DNA from: Numida meleagris | Lineage: Eukaryota > Chordata > Aves > Galliformes > Numididae | Direction: 5' to 3' | DNA length: 64,000 nucleotides | Assembly: GCF_002078875.1 (NCBI RefSeq) | Contig: NC_034411.1 | Location: forward strand, 34,490,260-34,554,259 | Shown: one piece after another, positions 38,666 to 51,800 of the stretch | Layout of the letters: each line of letters begins with the position of its first letter | How positions within the stretch are numbered: position 1 is the stretch's first letter | The notes under the pieces: model-generated | Database searches by the model: none | Told to the model about the DNA's origin: nothing | What the model saw: the letters and a program-made list of their open reading frames with translations, nothing else | Translations under genes and position numbers: made by a program

Positions 38666-39270
38666 GTGTTATTTCTAAATTTCAGTCATTAGTGATCCAG
38701 GTCACCACACAGACTATGAAAATGACCAGAGTTAGTTTTCCTACTGTGTTACTAACTGCAGAGACACATAAGCATCATACATTTTTAGAGCAAAGAGAGA
38801 TTTTGGTGACCAGAAAGAACCAACTCTCTTAAGAAAATGTTCAGCACTGAAACACAGAAAACAAATCACAAGTTACTTAATTTTTTCTAAAGGCTACATT
38901 GAGGTTGTTTTTATGTTTTATCTAACTTATTTTTCTATCTGAAAACTGCTTTTATATAGAAATGGTAGTCACTCAACTTACTAATCACAGCATTACCCTG
39001 TTCTTGGAAACCTCTAAGGGTGAGTTGAATGTGTCACTACACACAGTGCATGAAGTGGACTGAACCATTATTCTCAGACAAAATAAAATCAGATGGTTAG
39101 CACTAGTTTAATACAGGAAGAAAAAACGGCTACATGTACTGTAACTCAAAGGAATTCAAACGTAAGTGCTTACCAATTACTGCCATGGTTACTTGGCAAT
39201 GCATTTTCAAGTCACATGGGAAAAGTGCACAGGCAGGAGCTCGACAGCCACAGACCAGAGTAGCCTTAAT

Positions 39271-39316
39271 TTCTGTGGAAAAGGGTAGTAGTTTTCTGAG
39301 GAAAAGGGTAGTAGTA
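39271..39316. repeat. 23-bp tandem duplication, two copies
   Basis: ttctgtggaaaagggtagta (start of copy 1, 39271) recurs as ttctgaggaaaagggtagta (start of copy 2, 39294), giving a period of 23 bases with very few differences. It is a simple local duplication of recent appearance. Confidence 0.85.
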
Positions 39317-39768
39317 TCTTTCAAGGAAAGGCCCTAAACAAGCTCCATCCAGCTCACATTTTGGGTGTTAAGCATTATTGCCTGGATATAGTAAGATTTA
39401 GATTTTAAGATGTTACCATTGCCCCAAAGTAATAAAAATGATGTGCACTGTTTTATATTTGCACTATTTTGTAAAACAAGAAACATACACAGATCTGTCA
39501 GTCTTCAAGAGTTAGCTGGAAAATATTAGGGGCACAGATGTACTGTTACACTGTTTTCTGCTGGAAGTACCGCCAGGGTTGGCTGGCAAACAGATTTCCC
39601 TAATGTCTGAGATCACCCAGCAAACCTCAGACCCTGGGACAGGCCTTCTGGTTAGCCAGCCCATACCTGACCCTCCTCATGATTAAGAAATAATTAACAG
39701 TTACGGCAACTCAGAAACATGACTAACAGAAGCTTTGCAACAAGAGGCCGACAAACCATTGGCCAGTT

Positions 39769-39832
39769 AATAACAGTCCTTACAATCACATAAATAACAA
39801 TCACATAATAACAGTCCTTACAATCACATAAA
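39769..39832. repeat. short tandem array, about 25-bp unit with a deleted middle copy
   Basis: The unit aataacagtccttacaatca plus cataa occurs at 39769 and again at 39807, 38 bases apart. Between them is a shortened copy (aataacaatcacataa) that lacks the gtccttac-like centre. The array therefore has three units, long-short-long, from slippage or unequal exchange with a deletion in one unit. Confidence 0.85.
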
Positions 39833-40337
39833 GCAATTCTTTTAATTTTAAGTTTTATGAGCCTTATAAGATTGAGGTTATTACCTTCAGTGCTAAAACC
39901 TGGACACACACTGTGAGGACAACTATTTTGCTTTATTTCTGGCCCATCCAGTAAAAAAACTCTCATGATACCAGGAAGGAAAGCAGCCAGCACACAGATT
40001 CACAGCCCAATTTGTCATTGTCTAACTTTCTGGTTGGCAGAACAATTAAAGAGATACAGGAAAAGGCCAAATGGCGGGTAAGCTTTATCATTTTCTTTGC
40101 CTCATTAATATTTCCAAGGCCAGTGTATTTAAAGTAACACCTGAATACAAATGATAAAATATTCTGACAATGTAGATGCACTGAAATTCAATGCACTTAA
40201 GCCCAGCTCTGATGAGCAATCAATCTCCTGTCATAGTCAGAAATATTTCCTTTGAGAGTTCCTGAAAGTCCTGTCTTTTACTTAGGTCACTAAGTAAATA
40301 GAAATAGTAGAAATAGTGATAATTCTTCAAGAGAGGC

Positions 40338-40357
40338 TTTTTTTTTTTTTTTTTTTT
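40338..40357. repeat. T20 homopolymer
   Basis: An uninterrupted run of 20 T. No retrocopy was recognised on the side where a body would lie (downstream on the plus strand, as the run would be a minus-strand poly-A tail), so it is treated as simple sequence. Confidence 0.9.
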
Positions 40358-41539
40358 CTCCTCAGTGGTGGCATAAAGCGTACCCATATTTCAATTACTG
40401 ACTGATATTTTTTTCCAACTCTAACATGTAGCCAAGGCTTGCATTTTTTCTCAGCATTCTCTTGGCCCCTTCCATATTCACCTTTCTACTACTGAGCCCA
40501 GCAGAAACATACTGGAAAGACACAGTGCAGGATTTGAAAAGGCATGAGCTTAAAGCACAGCATGGCTTTTACAATGTATAATTTGTTTTGAATGCGTTTT
40601 AAAGAAGCTCCAGTTTATGAAATAAGTCACCTTGTACATCTTCCTAAAGTAATTTAGTTCTTCAGCTACTGGAGCCTATCCATAATACATTAATGTCCAA
40701 GATTGAAGTCCTGCTATTAACAGACTGCACACTTGCTAAAATCAGTACCGTGCCAACAGCTTATAAACAAAGCAAAGAAAACAAAAGAACAGAATATTAT
40801 GGCCCCACCTTTACTGTGCTAAAACATAATTCATGAGCCATGGCAAATAGCAATTTAATCTAGATCTCCTCAGCAGAATCACACAACAGGTTGCTCTGCC
40901 TTTGAGGGGGCTAAGAGCACACCCCTAGTACCTACAAGAAGGGCACAAAGATGATGGAGTCAGGTGCTTCAAAGCAGTGTACAGCAGGACAGAAGGTAAT
41001 GGGCATGTGCTGAAAAATGTGAGGTTTAAGATGGGATATAAGGAAAAGATTCTATTTCTTATGGACAGACAAGCAAGGCTGCCCAGTTTCTGTCCTGGGG
41101 GTGGGTAAAGACCCAAACAAATCAAGCTCTGGACATCCCATCTGATCTCAGAGATGAGCTTGCTCTAAGCAGACTCTGAGGGAGTGGGACTAGAAATATC
41201 CTGTGCTCCCTTCCAGTTTACATGATCCAACAGTACATTAAAAAACATTAATGCATTTCCGGCAGAGAGTAGAATAATAAAAATACTATGCTTCTTTTGT
41301 CTTACAAAATATCTTCTTTCTGAAAGCTTTCAACAAAATCACTCAGCATCAATCTCAGCAAGTTATTCAATCCAAAATGAAAAGTTTCCTTTTCAGAATA
41401 TTAATTTTAATGTAACTGGAACAGATTTCCAGCTACAAATGGAAAAAAAAAGAAAAGAAAAAAGCAACCTACTTCTTTTTGCAAATGTGCAACTAAAACA
41501 CATTCTTAAAAGTCTTGATTCTTGATCTGGGAAGAAATA

Positions 41540-41860
41540 AACTAAATCAACAGCGGCTGATGAAGTAATTTAATTTGACTGAAATCTACATTTATTACTG
41601 AGGAAAAATTGGGTAAAAAATTCGCTCACACCACTTTCAGTGCTTTGTTATGAGACCTCCTCTCTGTAACTATTGAAGCCGCAGAAATCAATTCTGTGAG
41701 GAACCAAATGTCTGCATTTTACAAGGCACCCATGCCCAGCCTCTTGAAAGAATGCTCAGCATTCTGCTAGCTCCTTTGTGAGCTGACCTTAATATTTAGC
41801 CTACATTAATCATGCTCCAGAATGAACTATTGAGAAAAATTATGAAACTGGAAAACACTA
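41540..41860. promoter_or_regulatory. candidate conserved non-coding stretch
   Basis: About 320 bases are rich in TAAT/ATTA cores (gtaatttaatttgac, ccttaatatttag, acattaatcatg) with interspersed mixed-composition blocks and an agaatgct/agcattct palindrome (41749-41765). No repeat or coding signal is present. The texture resembles vertebrate developmental enhancers, but this is an impression and not a test. Confidence 0.18.
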
Positions 41861-42834
41861 GTAATAGTTGGCAATTATTATTACTACTTAAGCAAACCTC
41901 TTGTACTTGTTTTTCAATTTTCAGTCAAGTGAAATGAAAAACAACATGGAATTAAACACATCACACAAAGTAATAAGCCACTGCCAGGAAGAAGTGAACA
42001 GCAGAGAGGTGTGGTCCAGACATTAACAAGCAGAATCTGTGAGACGGAAAGGCTTTAATCTGCAGCTTTTCTCTTATTACCTGTCCATATTTCAGTGAAA
42101 GCCAATTTATTTTCAGTTCTGAAGGTACTTCTCATGCAAAACTGCTAAATAAACAAGCATCTGGCGTGTATTTTTGTTTCTTAGCAAAAGTATTTTCAGA
42201 AAAAAATACCTCTTTTTAACATTAAAATATTAATATAAATAATGGTTCCAAATTTTAGGCCAAAAATTCTTCTAAATTCATCCTTTCATAAATAAAGCAG
42301 TATTTGTTTGATTTAATTCGGACATCAGCCTCTACTGATCAATTCATTATCCACATGCAATCCTCTGTTCCACATGAATACGTTGTCACTAGGTCATGTT
42401 AAATATTTATAAAATACAGCCAAAACTGATTCTGGAGGGAGGGAATCAGACAAATTAGCAAGGGTCTTGTTGGCTCTTCTAGACTGTTAAATGCACTGCA
42501 GTCTCTGACTCCCATAGGCCCATGGCAAATGCATGCCAGAAAAGTCTTTTTTAAGATGAAGAGAAAACAAAAAATTTTCTCTTTCTTTTGTGACAGATCC
42601 TGCTGTTGTGATATACTGTTGTAATATATTCTGTCATCTGCATGCCGGAACACTGCATTTTGCTCTAATGAGAACTAGGTGAGAAGGTTTTATGCAGCAC
42701 ACCCAGAATGGAAGCCCATTTCCCAGCTATGAATCCTATCCCAGGATAGATAATGTGGCAACAATTCTTGAGAAACCCACCATCAATGAGGTTATGATTC
42801 AAAAATCTTAAATGGTTTTATGCAGCTACCACAC

Positions 42835-42852
42835 AAAAAAAAAAAAAAAAAA
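42835..42852. repeat. A18 homopolymer
   Basis: An uninterrupted run of 18 A. The sequence before it does not resemble a processed transcript or a known SINE body. Confidence 0.9.
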
Positions 42853-45714
42853 GTGGTCAGTTTTGTACAATTTGTATTACTGTTAGTTTTAAAAACTGAA
42901 GCATTCTGTCTTCCTATTTTCAAGAAGCAAATGGATACCTTCCAGAATTGCCCATCTCCTAAACTTGGTGACTCATCTTTCCACAGACAGGGCTTTCTTG
43001 TCTTCACAAATCCTCCCAAGAATTCTGGTTCATCTGTATTGTACATTTTAACAGAAGAAGGGCTCTGTGGAAGAAGGCCTAGAGCATACAATGCCCAGAG
43101 TACTACAAGACATCAGTTTGGTGCTGGGGAAGGACTCTGAACCACACAGCCGGTATTAGAATTGTTTGATATCTCATTTCACAATGGCAAATTAAACATC
43201 TTGAGAGAAAAATATGTGCAATGATTTTTTTCCCATCTTTTCGAGAAAATTGATTGTGTATGTTGACATCTTACAGCTTATGTTGTTGGTTATCTGGAAG
43301 ATCCAATTCTGCATGTGGAAAGATTTGAGTATACTTTGCTTTCCAGACTGAAAGATAACAGAGAATCACATTCTTCCCTTTTGCTCTACCGTAGCTATCT
43401 GCAACAGGGCACAAGCAATTCAAATGCTTCTCTACTCTGTTTGCCCTTTTTTTCCATTCTGAAAATCTGATCATCCCTGATACATCTGGCACATTGGTCA
43501 TTTTAACTAACTGTAAGCCCCTGTACACAAGGGCTAGCCAGAAGAGAAAACACAGAATTCAGTTTCCAATGCCATGAGACTCTACTCCCAAATTATTATT
43601 ATTTTTTAATCTAATTTAAACAAGAGAGGATGGCAACCTTATTGAATGGGCAGTGCAGTTAAAACAGTGTACCCCAATGGTGATCTGGCACATCTGGGGT
43701 CTCCTCTTTGTATTAAACTCTCCATCTTCTCCGAAGTAAAACATTCTCCTGTTGAAGCTTAAGATCAAAATGAAAAATTCATTACATCTGTAAGGTATTG
43801 ATCCATTTGAGACTTATTTAGGCTGCCTAGCTTTATCAGTATAGGCCTCCTGGGCTCAGAACAAAACAGTGCGGAACCCTGAGGACCTTTGGGCAGGTTC
43901 TCATTTCATCCTTCCTCCTTGATTCTTCTGTGTCCTCAGACCCAGCAAACTGAGATTGCAATCAACCCGTTCTAAAAGACTATTTGCAAATATCAGAATA
44001 TCATAACATTTTCTCTTCTCATGACCAAAAAAAGCACTCTCAACAAGCCACAGAGTTTAAAAACTAAATTTAAGTTACACCACTGTAATTTCAGCAGTAT
44101 GGTTATAGCAAACAACCTTCTTAGTGGGAAGGTATTCATTCTGGCACAGTTTTTTCTCATTTAGCAAGTGGAACACTGGAATATAATGTAAAGTACCAAC
44201 TAAAGATAAAATTGCAGTTATGCAAGAGGATGTTGTACTGACATAATTGTTTTGGCAAGAAGAAATATGCCCCCCCAAAAAAGTCTTTATTAGATATATG
44301 TCTGTATCTGAACACACAGATGCAACGCAACCAGATGACTTTTCCCTGAGCATATCACCATTACCACGCACGCCAGTCCTGCGTACAGAGACTGAAGAGC
44401 GGAAGCGCTGCAGAGCACAGTACAGGCAGTGGGCCTTGTTAGCTCGGACAATCACCACTTGGCTTCACACTTAAGTCAGGATAGCACAACACCATGCCAG
44501 ACAAAGCTACCAGCCCACAGATCTTTCTCTCTCAGCCATCAATATCAGTGGCTTCTTTTTCCTCTCATTTTATTAGATGCTCTTGTAGCTTTTTTACATA
44601 CATTTATTGTTATCTGTTTTTTACTTTTCCCATTACTGTCCCATCAATTCATTTAATCAAATAATACTGGAAACACAGCAGGTAGACAAAATGCACTCAG
44701 CCCATCATTAACACACACCTGTGGGCATTCAAGAGTGATGTTGCAGTCCTTACCCTATTATCAGATCCTGCTCACTACACAAAGTCAGACTTTCATTTGT
44801 CATTCTGTTCTCCAGGCTAGAGCTCATTTATATTTCCATTTGGATTTATTTGGATATTATTCTAGACAACTGCCTCTGAAAATGAAGATACAGAAAGAAA
44901 AACTACGGACTATGTGACACAAAATTAGACAGCATGTTGCACCAGGAGGATCAGCATATCCATGGGGGCTTTTTGTACCTTTATATTTCGCATCTTTACC
45001 ACTGCATGGAGGTGCACATTGGATTAAATGCAAATCAATACCAATAGGGGCAGTTTCAATTAGTCTTGGGAGACAGCAGCGTGCTCTGAAGCTCACTGAG
45101 GCCAATCTTAGACTCACATACATTCTGAATGTATGATGAATTTGCTGCACAAGTTCAGTTTTGCAAGGACCTAAGCACCTTCCGTGATGTGAGCTGTGAT
45201 GTGTCCTCAGCTCCCTCTGAGACTAATGGGGCCTTACAAGGCCTGACACATTTCAGGAAGAAGCATTTTCTGAGTTACAAAAGGGTTCCTATCCGGGCCT
45301 AATCCCACACACTGATTGAAGCATACCCTGTTGTTACTGAAGGAAGCAGAAGACACATGAAAACTTGAAGGAGGAGACTACAGGAAGCCCTAAGGCTAGA
45401 AGAGAAGAAAACAAGGCAGCGAACAGAGCTGGTCAAAATGACAAATCTGGTGAGAGGCTCTCAGGAAAGTTGTCCAGTTAGGCAGCCAGTCAAACTGGGA
45501 TCAGGAGGGCAAGCCATGATTACACTATCACTGTTTACCAAGCTAGTTGCGTAATTTTTTCAAGCATGACTGAATTACATCAAGCCCTGAGCACCTGGCT
45601 GGGAATAAAAATGGTTGGCAAGCACACAGAGGCTGGCTGAACACATTTGGGAACTAAGGGAGTATGAAGGGCATGTGACTATGCCATCTCTCTATCTATT
45701 TGATGACACAAGTC

Positions 45715-45730
45715 AAAAAAAAAAAAAAAA
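45715..45730. repeat. A16 homopolymer
   Basis: An uninterrupted run of 16 A following 'gacacaagtc'. No retrocopy body was recognised upstream. Confidence 0.9.
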
Positions 45731-46605
45731 GCTTATTTTTATGTTCTTTTTCACCAAGATTAAATAAGATCTCAACAGAAGCAGAAGGACAGTCACAATG
45801 GCTTAAATATGGACAATTCTCTGATTATCCAAAGCTGGATGGGTAGTAAAAAAGCACCAACAGAAAGTGTCTCAATAGTCTATTTTAAGGACTCATCTTA
45901 TGTAACAGGAAGCAGACATAGTTATTCTGGATGCTTGAACACCGTCTGTCACATTGCCACAAGCTAAGGAAGAATAAATAACTACATGCGGCCACTTGAA
46001 GATTATTAGTTTTAATTAGTCCGTAATAATATTTGTTACATAAATCCTTGTAGGCTGAATTAGTGCAAGAAAGTGTCAAGGAGATTAAGCCTCCATAATA
46101 TCTAAATTACTCCAAGGCTTATGGGAAAACAGGTCTTTCCTTTAAATGACAAGCCTGGAGATGAGGATGACAGTCAGCGTGTGGTACCCCCAACACCGGT
46201 CTGAATTCTTTGGGGCAGGAAGACACGTTTTCAGGGAGGCACGAAGTCTGTAGCTGCTCCCTGGTAAAGGAGGACCTTTCCATCCAAAAGCTAACAAGTA
46301 AAGAATCACCTTAGCCTGTGAGTGCTACAGCGCTGCCAATTGAGAGATTTGATGCTCCCTCTACTAAGACAGAGGAGCAACACGAGGCAGGATGTGGTCC
46401 TCAGTTTCTTAAGCTTCTAGGTTAGGGGTTCTTTTATGTCACTTACTGTGATGACTTATCTTGACCATTCTGTCAGCAGCTTAACACCTGACACTTGTGA
46501 GCACAAGGCATTCTTTGGCATTTACCAAAGAAGCTGGAAGGTCTTCATATTTTGGACAAATAGCCAGGCAAAACAGAATTTGGCAAGTGGCTTTGGTCAG
46601 GAAAA

Positions 46606-46690
46606 GAGAATCAGAGAATCATTAAGGTTGGAAAAGACCCTTAAGATCATCTAGTGCAACTGTCAACCCATTACCACTATGCCCATTAAA
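46606..46690 (-). mobile_element. CR1 LINE fragment, extreme 3' tail
   Basis: About 85 bases read on the plus strand as the reverse complement of a CR1 end: inverted octamer remnants (cagagaatc), then attaaggttggaaaagaccc, ttaagatcat and ctagtgcaactgtcaaccc. CR1 similarity stops near 46690 after 'atgcccattaaatg'. It holds only 3' untranslated sequence. The tail type (aggttggaaaagaccc...) differs slightly from the copies at 3.6 and 36.2 kb, so it is probably a different subfamily or age. Confidence 0.92.
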
Positions 46691-48269
46691 TGTGAAGGAG
46701 GAAAAGATGTACTGGAATTTTGAAAAGTCCTGTGAAATATTTCAGTGCCTTAAAGCTACATATACATAAGCTTTTAAGCTTTAGCATACATGAGAAGAGA
46801 AATAAAATAATCTGTATCAGATTGAAACTAATGTTGCGTTTAACTCAAAACAGAATTGTATTGTTTTCATTTCTGCCACCAAACCAAAAACCAAATGTTT
46901 ATACAGTTTCAGTTACTAACCTGACCAGAATCACAGGAAGAATTCTGTGGACATTATCTAGGCTTGTGGAGCTTTGCCCCAGCAAACCACTGCTGCTTCT
47001 CCCAGGGCTGCTCAGGTGTACAGCTCAGAAGTGCTAACTTTATACAGAAAGGCAGTGCCACCAAGAAACTTGGCAAAACTCAGGGAAAAATAAAAAAATA
47101 TATTTTAAGCACTAACATATGACAACACATAGTACATCTGGGCAAATTTTCAGGAAATCTAAGTTGGTGTCACTCCACATACTTCTGTATTTCATAGCAG
47201 CTGGTTCATGGAGTCCTTGAAATTTGTCCCATTCTTTTTCCTGAATTAGTATGAAATTGCCTCTTTAGATGTGAAACTAAAAACCTTTTAATTCATAAAT
47301 GACTGTTAAAATAGGAGAAAAAAAAAACCAAAGGATGAAAGTTAGGTCAGCTAATAAAAATAAAAATAGCAAGTTAAAATAACAGGATACTAGGAACTTT
47401 CAATACTAGGAACTTTTCATACTGACTAATGCATAAACTGAGAAAGCAGGCTGTTTTGATTACACTTTAAAACAAGCATACTGAAAGTTATAAAAAAAAG
47501 CAAAGAACATAATAAAACTTCTCTGATTCACCATCCAAATAACTATAATCGCATTACTTACATCGCTTTCCAATCCATCATTATCATTACTACATCATGG
47601 CTAGATAATCAAATGCAAGAAACTTTTCTTCATGTGTGATAATAAAACATTTTGTTCAGATGTTCCTCGCTGGAGCTGCAGCTTTCCTCGACGGCAACAG
47701 TACTGAGATAACAAAACAGCCACAAAGATCCCCAAATCCACAGGGATGGTGCAAAGCCAGAAGGAATGGAAGAGCTGCAACTCCCTTGGCACATGCTGCC
47801 AGTGCTGAACAGACTACATCTAAGAACATGGCCCCACTGAATTTCACAGTAACTTCCCATCCTACCTGATACCTGCTCCCGCAATACGTTTCTCATGTGT
47901 AGCAGGTTTTGAACAGCACTTTGCAAACTTCTCCCTGCAGCTGTCTAAAAGAAGCTGCATCCACTTCTCTCTTCCCAGCTATCCAGTGTGTGAGCATGGA
48001 TGTGGAGGACCAAGGCACACAACATGCATGTCACTGGGGAGGCAAGGAAATAAAGACTTAATGGGACTCCATCTAACTTGTAACTCAAGAATTCCCTTGC
48101 AGACAGCTCAAGAGCTTACACCTTTAAAATATACACTGTTCTCATTCACACATGCACATAATTTCTACCTCTGCAACTAAATGAGCTAAGCATGATTTAC
48201 ACAGCAAAGAATACATAATATACGTGGCCGTAGCACATATTTATCTTACATACATTCAAATCTGGGCTG
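46691..48269. other. unique DNA, no gene seen
   Basis: No supportable gene. A 16-bp tandem duplication at 47387-47419 is listed separately. Frames up to 105 codons occur and none is recognised. Confidence 0.5.
47387..47419. repeat. 16/17-bp tandem duplication
   Basis: atactaggaactttca (47387-47402) is followed directly by atactaggaacttttca (47403-47419). The two copies differ by one extra T. Confidence 0.88.
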
Positions 48270-48842
48270 TCAGGCTGCTAGGAAGGGCAGGTGCAATCCT
48301 TTGGGTGCAAAAGCCAAGGCTCCCATGTCCCGGTGAAGCTGAGCCACAGGTGCCCAGCTGCCCTGGTGGCCACAGCCTGTGGGAGCAAGGGAGTAGCAAG
48401 CACAGCACAGACAGCTGTCTTTCCATCCCAGGGATACAGTGCACACCATAGACCTGCACGGAGTTGTGCCTGCATAGCAGGGGAAAGTGAAGGGGAGATG
48501 GGTCAGTGTGCTGTGGCATGAAGTCAAGGGGCAGCCAGAAGCAGTGTGAGAGAGGAGTTCTTTTGCCCCTTCTGTGCCATTGTGGCCCATTCTTTTGTCT
48601 CCACCCAGCCCCCTCCAGCCTGTTACTTTTCTCCCAGGTGTTGCTATGACATATCTTTCAATTTGAGCTTTCAAAACGCAGTTTGATTTAAGTGTGTTTG
48701 CAAAAAATCTACTGAGAATTTTAAAATCACTGTTGCATCTCTCCTTCTCATTCACATACCGACGGCGTCTGCTCAGGGCTGATGACACACCATGCAGGGC
48801 TGAGGATCTGAGGCCTAATTTTTCACTGCCTTGCAAACTCAT
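48270..48842 (-). other. longest unexplained ORF (190 codons), unrecognised
   Basis: The minus-strand frame from the ATG at 48842 runs 190 codons to a stop at 48270. The product starts MSLQGSEKLGLRSSALHG and has a basic RRRR patch at residues 25-28. Its second half is rich in Cys, Gly and Ala (for example SCLCCACYSLAP). I recognise no family, signal peptide, membrane segment or domain. The ORF sits in a locally GC-richer patch, where long chance frames are more likely, and several other frames are also open over the same bases on both strands, which argues for chance. No TATA box, splice pattern or poly-A signal makes it gene-like. I list it only because it is the longest open frame in the window; it is probably not a gene. 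Confidence 0.12.
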
Positions 48843-51800
48843 TAATTGCTTATACCTGCGTAAAATTCAGATGTTAAAGCAATTTATCCTCAGTTGGTCT
48901 GGGTATAATGGTAGCGCAAGAGGCAGAATGTCAGAGTAAGTGAAGCATGATCTCCTACCAGCAAAGAGATGCTCTGTGCAGCACTGCACCATCTCTCTAC
49001 ATGTGTGCAAGAGCCCAGAGAGACAGCATTTGCATAAGCTGCCGGCAGAATGGCATATCATACAGCCTGCACAGCCAGCACACCGCAACCCACTCAGAAG
49101 AAAGGCACTGCCAGCAGCATCGCCAGCACAGAGGGTATGCGAGTGAGAGCAGCAGCAGGAATATGTCATCAAGGGAGCACTGGAACAGCGGGGACACCAC
49201 GCACCACTGACACATCTGTGGCTTAGACAAATAGAACTGCCTCAAGGATTTGATACTGTTTACACTTTTTCTGTATCAATTTTCTTTCTTTCCCAGGAAA
49301 AATTGTTTATCAGTGTAGCCCAATGGCACAGGTTCTGTTCAAAGTAAAAATGTGAAGACCTTATCAACAAGAAAAAAAAATGGCAGAGCAGGCCTTATAC
49401 CAGTAAAGTTCTTCACCCTCTTCCTAAGCTTGTACATTATCTCATACTTTATTGTAAGAAAAACTGGAGTAAGTCATTCTTAGGAAAACTTCTAAAGATT
49501 GTCTGATGTACATTGCTGGCACCCAGCAAAACCAAACTGATGCTGCATAAGATCATAAGACACTTCAGTAGGAAGGGTGGTCTCTGTCTACTCCCCTGCT
49601 CAATTCAGGGTCCTGGTGGTACCCCACAGAGCTCCCTCCACTTTCTCCATGCATCTTGCACTGGATGGCCCAAAGTTGGACAGAATGGCCAGACGCAGAT
49701 AACCTTTCCCCTTGACCTACAGCTCTCAGCACAGCCCAGGGTACCGGTGTCACCCCTCGCTGCCCAGGCACACTGTGACCCATGCCTGCTTGCATTTATA
49801 GTTGCTGATGTACTGTGCAATTTGAGCTGATTTGTCAGGAGAAAAAAAAAATCTGGAAGAAAAACACGTCCAGCAATTTTTTATTCCTTCAGAGAATCAA
49901 GAGGCGGTAAGCCAATGGTGATACCACCTCCTCTCTTCCCTCTTGCAAGGGGAAGACAGTTCCCATTGAATATTTGCGCTATTTTTTCAGCCAAGTGTTT
50001 AATACAGGGGGAAGTCAGGCTCCCACGGTTCTTTAGGCTGATTATTTCAGGAAGCAATAGCAGGGCTCTCATTCAGGAAATTGTTCTCAATATTCAGATT
50101 AAGTTTTTCTTTGTTTTATTTCCTCCATTTACTTATAACTAGAACTCATCTTTTATACTAAATAATTCTTCTTCTCTCCCTCTTTGAGGGAGTTCCATCC
50201 CTCAAGTGTTTGTGGGCTGTTCTTTCCCTCAGGCCGCATTAGTCACCACTTAACCAAACTATACATATTTAGTTCTTCTTATTAGATTTCATTAATTACT
50301 TTTAATCCCCTCCTCTGAACTCCCCAAGTTCTCAATTGCTCTCAGAACAATGCAGCCAGTATTCCCCATATTCCTGCATCACACCATTGGAGAGAGGAAT
50401 TCTCCTTTCCTACATCCCAGTGTTTCTGGAAATACAGAATATAGCTTAGCTGTTGCATCCTCCATCTCTCTGTGCCTATGCCTTCCTCAGTATTACTGCT
50501 TCCCAGTGCCAAATCCTGCTTCCCTTACCCACATGGCTAGCCCAACTGGAGCCAAGCCCACAAACAGGATTAAGAGTTGGCTTTCTCCATCATATGAAAC
50601 TGTGTTCATTTCTCATAGTCTTTTTTTTTTTTTTAATGCATTGTATTAAACCTTGAAAGAGAAAGCAATGTTCATTTTTGCAATAACAAAAGGACCAAAT
50701 TCTGAATAGTTTCTTCATTATTTCAGTGGCATCTAAAGCTACTGAGTGTTAAATGTCTAAATACACAATACCTGACTTAAGTACTATTAACCACATATTG
50801 TGATTTAGGAATCAATTTCCTTTCTATTACTGTATTTTCAGTGCTGCTCTAACAAGAAGATAGGCATAATCATCTCTCACTACTTTCCTACTTTATTTTT
50901 AGCAATACAACTGTTATGTCACCACAGATGCTTTCCTTAAAAGTTGGTTGTAAAAAATAAACTGACTTCTGAAAAACAGCAGCAGTATGCTTCTGCAACT
51001 AATACTCTTAATAATCATCCAAGATTTAATAAAAATAGTGATTTTGAGCATTACATAAATTACAGAGGCACTGCCTCAGTGAAACAAGGGGATTCACTGC
51101 CAGTATCAGTAGACTGGGCTCATACAGTTAAGAGCTTTGAAATGCTACGGAGATGGTTCTCAGTCTCTTGGGAGCTGGGTAGAGAGGCCAAGACTGGGGA
51201 GCAGGTATAGCACATCCTTACAGGGTACATCTTACCTCACACAGAATCAATTCTGCTCAGTGGATGACAGTATATGTCAAGAGAGTGAAGAACTGATCTT
51301 TATCCTTTTTTCCACCTCTTGGATAATTTGTACCCCTTGAAGTGGCAAAGAAGGAGCAGAGGGAGCAAGTTCACTTCTATCCTTCCAATGCGTGGAGGCA
51401 GAGGATGCTCTATCTCATTAATCTCACAGTCTCTAAACACACCTACATAAATAAGGCCAGGGCAGACTCCTACACAATTAAAGTAGCAAGAAAAGGCAAG
51501 GCACAAGCCTAGCAAGACAAAAGATGGTGACCTAAATTGTTTTTTTATGCTGCACAGCCACACAGCCCTAATGGTAAATGGAAAACATTTATCAGAAGAA
51601 CAACTTACGTCTCCATACTCTTATTCAAAGCTTCTCTGTAGGAGTGGCATCTTGTTCACAGGTGTCCACAGCTACTAGAACAACAGTCTCTGACAAAGGT
51701 GACATTATGAAGAGGTATCTAAGGATAAATTTCACCAAGTCCAAAATCAACTGTCAAATCAACATATTTCCAGGTGCTGCCATGTCAGAGTATGCCAGAG

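Larger units (their letters stand above)
37263..46605. other. unique DNA with small tandem duplications, no gene seen
   Basis: No supportable gene. Open frames up to 127 codons (minus, 44075-44458) are unrecognised. The stretch holds two short tandem duplications near 39.3 and 39.8 kb, a pyrimidine tract near 38.6 kb and several homopolymers, all listed separately. The part around 41540-41860 has an enhancer-like look. Confidence 0.5.

Noticed and set aside
40338..40357. T20 as the tail of a minus-strand processed pseudogene; likewise A18 at 42835, A16 at 45715 and A17 at 57133.
   Set aside because: No cDNA-like body, coding trace or target duplication was found next to any of them.
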